Positions 57,436-64,000 of a stretch of 64,000 nucleotides of DNA are shown in pieces. The notes beneath the pieces were generated by a model, which made no database searches, was not told the DNA's origin, and was given only the letters and a program-made list of their open reading frames with translations. The translations under genes and the position numbers were made by a program. The stretch lies in contig BDSL01000130.1 in the NCBI GenBank assembly GCA_003116995.1, positions 124,001 through 188,000 on the forward strand, given 5' to 3'. This stretch comes from Yamagishiella unicocca. Lineage: Eukaryota > Chlorophyta > Chlorophyceae > Chlamydomonadales > Volvocaceae. How positions within the stretch are numbered: position 1 is the first letter of the stretch; each line of letters opens with the position of its first letter.

Positions 57436-57935
57436 TCTGGTTTTCTGCAAAGGCCGAGGACCTTCGCCAGGTACGACAACACCACCCCCCGCATTTTTGC
57501 ATATGCCATGGGTCGCGCGTGGAACACCGACGCGACTCCCCGGGCCTTGTGGCCATCCCAATCCCGGAACAACGGCTCCTCTGGTGCCCACTGCGCCCCC
57601 GCCAGGAACCGCCGCAACAGCGCCACCGGGCACACCTCCGACCGCCCGGCCGTTAGCACGACCACGTCCCCTTCCCGGAACTGGTCGTTCTTCCGCTTGC
57701 TCAGAAACAACTCCGCACGGTCCTCCTCCACGCGAACATCCCGTACAAGGAGCCGCTGCGCGCCATTGTACCGCAGGAACCCCACAAAGCGCACCATCAC
57801 GTACGTTGCTGTCATGAGGTCATGCAAGCCACCTTCCAACAGCAACTGCACAATCGCCCCCGCATCCTCCAACGCCAGCGGCTCTTTCCGGTTGCGCACC
57901 GCCCTGGGCAGTGCTCCGCGCCGCATCCCAGCCAC
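57414..57935 (-). pseudogene. Tyrosine-recombinase catalytic-domain fragment, copy 2
   Basis: Same domain part as 37610-38040 with a few substitutions. It extends slightly further toward the C-terminus (MRGVVLSYLAKVLGL, PEEFIK) before truncation. The first catalytic Arg (FLRYN) is present; the HxxR box and the Tyr are absent. Confidence 0.62.
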
Positions 57936-58159
57936 CCCTGTAGATCGTTTTTACTAGGGGTCTCCGTTCCGCACATTCCGCCAGGTGGAAATGCGGTCCG
58001 TTAGCGGCTATTTCTCCAGTCCTTAGACAAACTTCTGCTGCGTGGCCTACCCGCGGCCGATCCTAATTTTAGGTGCGGGGGGCGTCGGTTGTGCACTCGG
58101 CCAGGCGGACATGCGGCACTTCGCGACTGTTTCTTCGGCAACTATTCGAATATTTAAGC

Positions 58160-60929
58160 ACAATGTGAGAGTCACAAGGGAGGTGGAGAATGCGGGAGTT
58201 ACAAGGGAGGTTGAGCACCTACGATGGGCCCAGATGGGCCAGACACCGACACAAATCACTGAGCAAGAGAGCCCGCCCTCACCGGCAAAAGCCAAAGACA
58301 GCCAAAACGAACACACGGAGAAGGCAGCACGCACAACTCAAAGCACGGGGGAGAAACGCAAGCGCGTCCAGAAAACACGAACCACCTGCACCAAGCCGGC
58401 AGCGAGACGCGAGCAGGAGCGCGACCCGGCAAAACGGGGGCCCCAGGCCCCACAACCGGAAGTCACCCACAAAACCGCACCCGGGTAGACCGTCGGGCAG
58501 CCCCGCGGCACCCGGGCGGCCAGTGAAGACCCCCTCCCCCGCCAACGAGGCGGCGAGGAAGGGCTGGTCGCCGGGACGGCCCCCCACCCGCGGGGGCCAG
58601 CCCCAGCTCGGCAAACGCACTGAGGCGGGCCCAGAAGTCGGCCGTCACCGCTGCACACACCCGCACCAGCGGCATGATCCCCCTGGGGTCCCAGCCTGCA
58701 CGCGAAACAGGAGGCGTAGCCCCAAGCCCAATGCGGCGACGGCAGCCAAGCACACCACATCACAAACAACATGGTTCTACCTCTTGGTCTGGAACCCACT
58801 GAAACCGTTACAACAACAAAGCACCTCCAAGGGGGCCGACCCAGCCACAAAGGCTGCGGGAACAAGACAACCGCACCCCCCATCGCCTCCACAAGCTCGT
58901 CGCGCAGCGATAAGGCCACCACGCACTCCCAAAACATGGTGGCGACGGCGGCCCGTGGCCATCGACGCCCCGCACGGGCAGGGGGTCGTGGGCGTGGGTC
59001 GTGGACCCCCGCGCCAGCAGGGCCGCGTGCATGGGGAAGCCATGGAACCCGTTAATGGCGAGCCGCCAGAGGGGCTCCTTGTGCATGTTGTCCCAGCGAA
59101 GACGCCAGAGGCGCACGAGAGTGGCCCGAAACTCCAGGAGGGCCGAGGCCTGGGCTGCCGGGGGGAGGGGAACCTCCCAGGCCTTCTGAAGGAAGGCCGT
59201 ATGCTTAGCCGCCAGAGCAGTGAAGGCTGAGCCCAGCTGCAGGAGGGTAGCCGACTTGACGGTGAGGGAGACGACGCGGATGGCCACGGGACCGACCCGC
59301 CACCCGACGCAACGGGCCAGGCGGGCCCAGGCGTCCGTGGCGGGGGGGGGCCGCAGCCGCGCCCCCCGGGGCCGCCAGGACGAGGAGGGCCGCGAGAGCC
59401 CAGGCAACGGGAAGGCGGTCAATGAGGGCGTCGATGCGGGCCAGACCCGTGGCCCCATCCCGCATCGAGGCCGGGACGGGGTGGGCGGGGGAGAGGTGGA
59501 GGACGTCGCGAAGGACGTCGAACCGCAGGTACTCTGTACAGCGCATGAAAGGGGGCCCCCCGGTAGCGGCGATGGCGAGGGCCGCCGGGACCCGGCCCAG
59601 GGCACGGAAGCACTGGATGGCGGCGCCCACGGTATCCAACCCACGCAGCTGTATGAGGTCGGGGAAGTCGGCCTCGAGGCCCCGGCCGGTGGCGTTGACC
59701 AAGAAAGGGTTGCCCCATAGGGGCGCCCGGAAGCACCAGGGGCCCGGGGCGGCCAGGTTGGGGTCCAGGAGGGTGATGGGCGGGAGGTGCGCGAGCGCCA
59801 CGTGCAGCTGGACGAGCGCCGGGGAGCCCCGCGGGAGGAGCCGGCCGAGCACCAGGAGGTCGGCGGTGGAGCGGGCGTCGCCGGGGAGGGGCAGGAGGCA
59901 CAGGGGGTGGGCCGCGGGGTGGCCGTGGCGCAGTAGGGTGAGGAGGAGCTGGGGCCACTGGGGGGAGGACGGCAGGAGGCCACACGCGCCGGCCAGGCCC
60001 CGCACGGCCAGAACGGCATGGCGAGCCCGCACGTGTGCATCGAGGGGGAGGAAGCCGAAGCCGCCGGCGGAGGTGGGCAGGGCGAGGTAGAGCAGGCCGG
60101 CTCCGGCGGGCACACGGGTGGTGCGGGCCTGATGCGCGGCGGGGGTGCAGCGGCGGTCGACGAAGGCCCCGGTGGTGGCCTGGAGGGCCGCCCACAGGCC
60201 GGGGGGGGGAGGCTGACGAACTCCATGTGGTAGAGGACACGGCTGATGGCATAGCCCGAGGCGGCGAAGGCGCGGCCGAAGGCGGAGAGGGGCAGGGTGG
60301 CGGCACGCTGCAGGCGGCCGTAGACCCGGTCGAGGTCCACAGGGTACGGTCCCGGGGCGCCAGCGGTGAAGGTGACGCCCAGGGTGGAGACGGAGGGGAC
60401 GACAGCGAGGCGGGGCGCCGGGCCGGCGTCGGGGGCGGCCAGGGGGGCGGCGGGGAGGGGCACTGGCGGCCGTGGGGCAGGCAGGGAGCGGGGCGGCGGC
60501 AGGGCAGGCACGGGGGCCACCGGACAGGGGCAGGAGCTTCACTTTGCGGAGGACCCGACGCGGCGTGGAAGGTGTCCATGGCGGCCAGGAAGCGGGGACG
60601 TCCGCGGTGTCCCGGAGGAGGGGGGTGCAGTCGTCCGCATACTGGGAGGCGGTGAGGCGGAGGTCGGCGAGGGAGATGCCGATGGTTTCGTGCTGCAGCC
60701 AGGAGAGGAGGGCCTGGCTGGGAGCGAGGTAGAGGAGGGGCGCGGCCGGACAACCTTGTCGAACACCGGCAGTGATGGGAACCCAGCCCGACAGGTGGCC
60801 ATTGACGAGGGCGGCGGAGTGGGTGCCCAGCAGCAGGCGTTGCACCCAGGCAAGGCAGCCAGGGCCCACACCCATGGCATCCAGGCGTTCCAGGAGGAAG
60901 ACGCGGTCCACCATGTCGTAGGCCTTGTG
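58160..60929 (-). mobile_element. L1-like non-LTR retrotransposon, 5'-truncated (N3)
   Basis: Near-identical to N2 over its length but truncated earlier, at about 60929, just inside the FLDF-KAYD motif (it starts at MVDRVFLLERLDAM). It retains GVRQGCPAAPLLY and ASQYADD, the LGVTF segment and the Cys/His end (FWECVVALSLRDE). The frames after YADD are disrupted as in N2. Inactive. Confidence 0.85.
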
Positions 60930-60944
60930 GAACTTACGACACGG

Positions 60945-62469
60945 GCTCGGCGCTCTTCATGTAGGGGCTCGTCGTTTTTTAGCAGCTCATGGCATGACGA
61001 GCATCCTCCACGCGGCCTCCCGATGCTCGCCCTTATTTATGTCTAGTAGGGGTCTCCGTTCTGCATTTTGCCATGTGGCAATGCGGTCCATCTAGGCTGC
61101 TCCTCCGGCCACTGTAAAGAGCCTTTATTCGGCATCGGTAGAAATGTACGGGCTCGTCTGGGGGACATCCCGTTACAAAGATCTCGCCCGACCTGTGTCG
61201 TACGTGGTCTGGCCCATCGGGCCCTCCTGGTTGCGCTTCGCGCTTGCAGTCGCTCGAGACTCTTGTAACCGTCGCAGTCTGCTTTGTCCATCTCGATGTC
61301 CCTGGCCGCAACGTCTGTGGCAACACTTGCATGATGAACCTCCAGCTCGGCAGCCACGAATAGGTGGGTCCCATTGCACCAGCTACGCCGCTCCGGCTTA
61401 CATGGGGTCCCTTGGGTGGACCATCCCCGACATGAGGCGAATGCGCTCTTCCTATATCGCCTAGGACGTGCCGTGCGCATCAACACGGCTGGCCAGCCGG
61501 CTTGCTCTTGCAGTGTGGTTAGGAAAAAAAGTAAGAAGAGGCGTAAGAGAGGCGCCAACACGCCCAATCATCCGCATTTACAAGGTGAGGTGCGGCATGC
61601 CTCGCGGCGCCCGCTAGGGGCCTGGCGTGCGGGCACGGTGGAGGGCGCCCACCACCAGGTGTCCAGCCCTCCCGCCTGTGACTCTGTCTAGCATTATCTG
61701 GGGCAAATGGTTGCCACCAAATTCGGGCCGTCAACCAACGCTAGTAAAGGAAAAACACTGCACCTCGGCAGCGAGTGTAAGTTAAGCGAGATCAACTCGA
61801 CCAAGTAAAGGAGCTGAATGGCCATCACGCTGTGATCCGACCATGCACCGAACGCGCCCCAGCTCCAGCGGTAAGTAGCCTACCCCTCTGCTACCCGTTC
61901 CCAAGCTACCCAACCAACGCAACTACTGCGACGAAGCTATTGGGAACATGGTCGCCTCGCGAAGGCGGCACGATATGTATGGCCGTGGAAGACGTTTTCC
62001 GCTTCCCAGTCCTCAAAATAGTCAAAATTTTTACCATGGTCCAAGCATGGCGGCAGCGGATGCAGAGCGCGACGGCGGATCAGCGGACCCCCGCGCCTGT
62101 CACCTCGCAAAGCCAGGCCACGAGTCTCGCCTGCGGGCACGCGCAATTCGTCGCGCCCCGCGGCTTCTCATCACTCCCATTCCCCTCGGTGCGGCCACCG
62201 CGCGCACAACCCCGTCCACATTATCACCACACCCACTCGCAAGTTCGACTGCCTAAACCAGCTGCAACCTACCTATGCGCGCCCACGCGTGTCTGCCCAA
62301 CTAAACCCTCGAGGCGGCTCCTAGGCAACGCTCCCCTCGAACAACAAGCTCCCAGCTGCGACGATCACGTCCCACGCCCTACGTTCACCGCCGCCGACCC
62401 TGGCTCTGGGCCAGGCCCGAGGCCGGCGACCGCAGCAGCACCGGTGTGCCGCACCTGCCACCAAGTTGT
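60945..62469. other. Dispersed repeats and 3' flank of PFAS copy 3
   Basis: 60945-61140 matches 30995-31200, and 61288-61810 matches 41585-42080. The rest up to 62469 matches 42090-42775 and is probably PFAS 3' flank. Frames at 61832-62695 are shadows that overlap the last PFAS exon on the other strand. Confidence 0.6.
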
Positions 62470-63858
62470 TTACTTGGACACGGTGCGGTTCGTCTCGGCC
62501 CACTCGCGGGCGTTCTGGAACAGCTTAATCCACGGCGCCGGGCCCTTGGGGTCCAGGCCCAGGCTGGACGGCACGTACGGCAGCTGCCACGTGAGGAAGC
62601 AGCGCTCGGGGTGGGGCATCATGGCCAGGTGGCGGCCGTCTTCAGAGCACAGGCCGGCGATGCCAATGGGCGAGCCGTTGGGGTTGGCGGGGTAGACCTC
62701 CGTGGGCTCCGCATCCGCGTCCACGTACCTGGATGAGGTGGAGGCGAGCGAGCAGGGATTGGTTGGTTTCGGAGGAAGCGAGGGCAACAAGGAATATACT
62801 TGCTTTCGCAACGCAGTAGCACACGGGAGCGGCAGACACCTACAAAGCCCAAAGCCGCCAACCACTCCAATAGGCAACCGCCAGCTCGGATACTCACTGG
62901 ATGGGCGCCAGGCCCTTGCCCAGCACATCAGCCTTGACCTGGTCGTCGGGGAACAGGCATTTGCCCTCGCCGTGCGCGCACCACACGCCGGCCACGGTGC
63001 CCTCCATGCCCTTGAGCAGGACGGACGGGCTCTTGCCGATGCGGACCTAGCGGAGAGGAGAGGGGGCAGATCCACGGTCAGCCACAGAACGGCAAGGCAA
63101 GGCCAAGGCGAGACAAGCCCCTTCTTACACCACAAGTCCCACAGCAAGGCCCTTAAGAGAGGATCCGCATCCAATTACCCGATTCCAAACATAGTACGGC
63201 CAAGAAAACCGCAAAGTAGTTATACCTGCACATAGCGGCTCTCGAAACGGCCGCTGCTGTTGTGCACGAAGCGTGGCTGGCGGGTGTCGGTGATCTGCTT
63301 AGCGCCCGGGGCGGGAACCCAGCCCAGCAGCGCCATCAGCTGGCAGCCGTTGCAGATGCCTAGCGACCAGGTGTCGGCGCGGTTGTAGAAGGCCTTGAAC
63401 TGCGACAGCAGGCGGTCGTTGAAGCAGATGGTGCCCGCCCAGCCCTTGGCGGAGTCCAGGACGTCGGCGTAGCTGAAGCCGCCCACGAAGATGATGCCCT
63501 GCGTGGGTGGGTGAGTGGGTGGGTGCGCGGTAGTCGGATCAACGGCTCCGATTACCCGATTACCGACACCTTATGGCCCAGTCGAGTAGCACGGCCAGCA
63601 AGACCGGTGCGAGGACAAGGCTTAAACTAGGGGAGCTCATTCAACCAACGCAGCTCGGTGCACGTCCACCATGAGTTAGGAGCCAAAGCCGAAGCAGAAC
63701 CTGAAGCCCAATCGCACCTGGAAGGTGTCCAGGGTGGCACGGCCGTTGATGAGATCGCTCATGGTGATATCCCACGGCTCCATGCCGGCAGCATAGGCGG
63801 CGGCAGCCATCTCGCGGTCGCCGTTGGAGCCCTCCTCGCGAAGGATGGCCACGCGGAC
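62470..63858 (-). CDS. PUR4: FGAM synthase (PFAS/PurL) copy 3, C-terminal glutaminase part, continues beyond the window
   Basis: Exons in view: 63858-63718, 63498-63226, 63046-62898 and 62728-62470 (TAA). Lengths 141, 273, 149 and 259 nt equal those of copy 2 and all phases agree. The protein part includes VRVAILREEGSNGDREM, GGFSYADVLDSAKGWA, the nucleophile motif GICNGCQ and MMPHPERCF with the catalytic His and Glu of the class I glutaminase domain. No lesion is seen. The window ends in the intron before the first exon listed (63859-64000). This could be the functional gene or another partial copy. Confidence 0.85.
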
Positions 63859-64000
63859 CTGAGCATCGGCGGTGAGGCAACGTCAACGTCAGAAATATGG
63901 CGCGTTTTGGATCCAGGGTGACCATCCACGCAAACAAGGCGGGGAGGGAAAGAATGCGTTGTCCTCGTGTGACGCCTGGGACCCAGCCATGTCCGCCGCT

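Larger units (their letters stand above)
57510..64000. repeat. Segmental duplication (partner 37610-44310)
   Basis: Right-hand copy of the recombinase fragment / L1-like / PFAS 3' block; it runs off the window edge. PFAS exons here have the same lengths as in copy 2. Confidence 0.88.

Noticed and set aside
1..64000. tRNA, rRNA or other structured RNA genes
   Set aside because: I saw no tRNA-like A/B box pair with a closing acceptor stem and no rRNA-like sequence on either strand; a covariance-model search would be needed to exclude small RNAs.

Overview
The window reads as nuclear DNA of a volvocalean green alga (Chlamydomonas/Volvox relatives). The sequence-level reasons are high GC coding DNA, many short introns with GTGCGT/GTGAGT-type donors, TGTAA motifs 3' of genes, a proline-rich (SPPP) extracellular glycoprotein, long Gln/Gly/Ala-rich low-complexity exons, and L1-like and tyrosine-recombinase retroelement debris. 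I cannot name the species.

Layout. The left third (1-19.3 kb) is ordinary gene space. It holds the 3' part of a four-exon Gln/Gly-rich gene of unknown function on + (1-6356), a relic of a tyrosine-recombinase element (about 9.4-10.2 kb), a secreted hydroxyproline-rich-type glycoprotein gene on - (13730-11791), and a secreted five-bladed beta-propeller (glycosidase/phosphorylase-like) gene on - (18283-16182). I rebuilt exon boundaries by matching splice phase, and these models are phase-consistent.

The right two thirds (19.3-64 kb) is a nested set of local segmental duplications. Three copies of the purine-biosynthesis gene for phosphoribosylformylglycinamidine synthase (FGAM synthase, PFAS/PurL) lie on the - strand. 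Copy 1 (27398-23163) is N-terminal-half only and badly broken. Copy 2 (51600-42776) can be followed through 20 exons but lacks the first exon(s) and carries nonsense lesions. Copy 3 (63858-62470) enters from the right edge and shows intact C-terminal exons. Between them lie three L1-like non-LTR retrotransposon copies on -, two tyrosine-recombinase fragments, a 177-bp satellite array, a 2.46-kb terminal-inverted-repeat element carrying its own 186-bp tandem array, and a gene family I do not recognise. That family (copies at 21776-20598, 34333-33137 and 54451-52934, plus a rearranged copy near 29 kb) keeps four exons with identical internal exon lengths and phases but a variable ARDQAA-type repeat. 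It is the best candidate here for something undescribed.

Functionally, PFAS is the only pathway gene. A working copy would carry out the fourth step of de novo purine synthesis. The broken copies, shared lesions and retroelement junctions suggest this locus is a recent, unstable duplication cluster rather than an operon-like unit.
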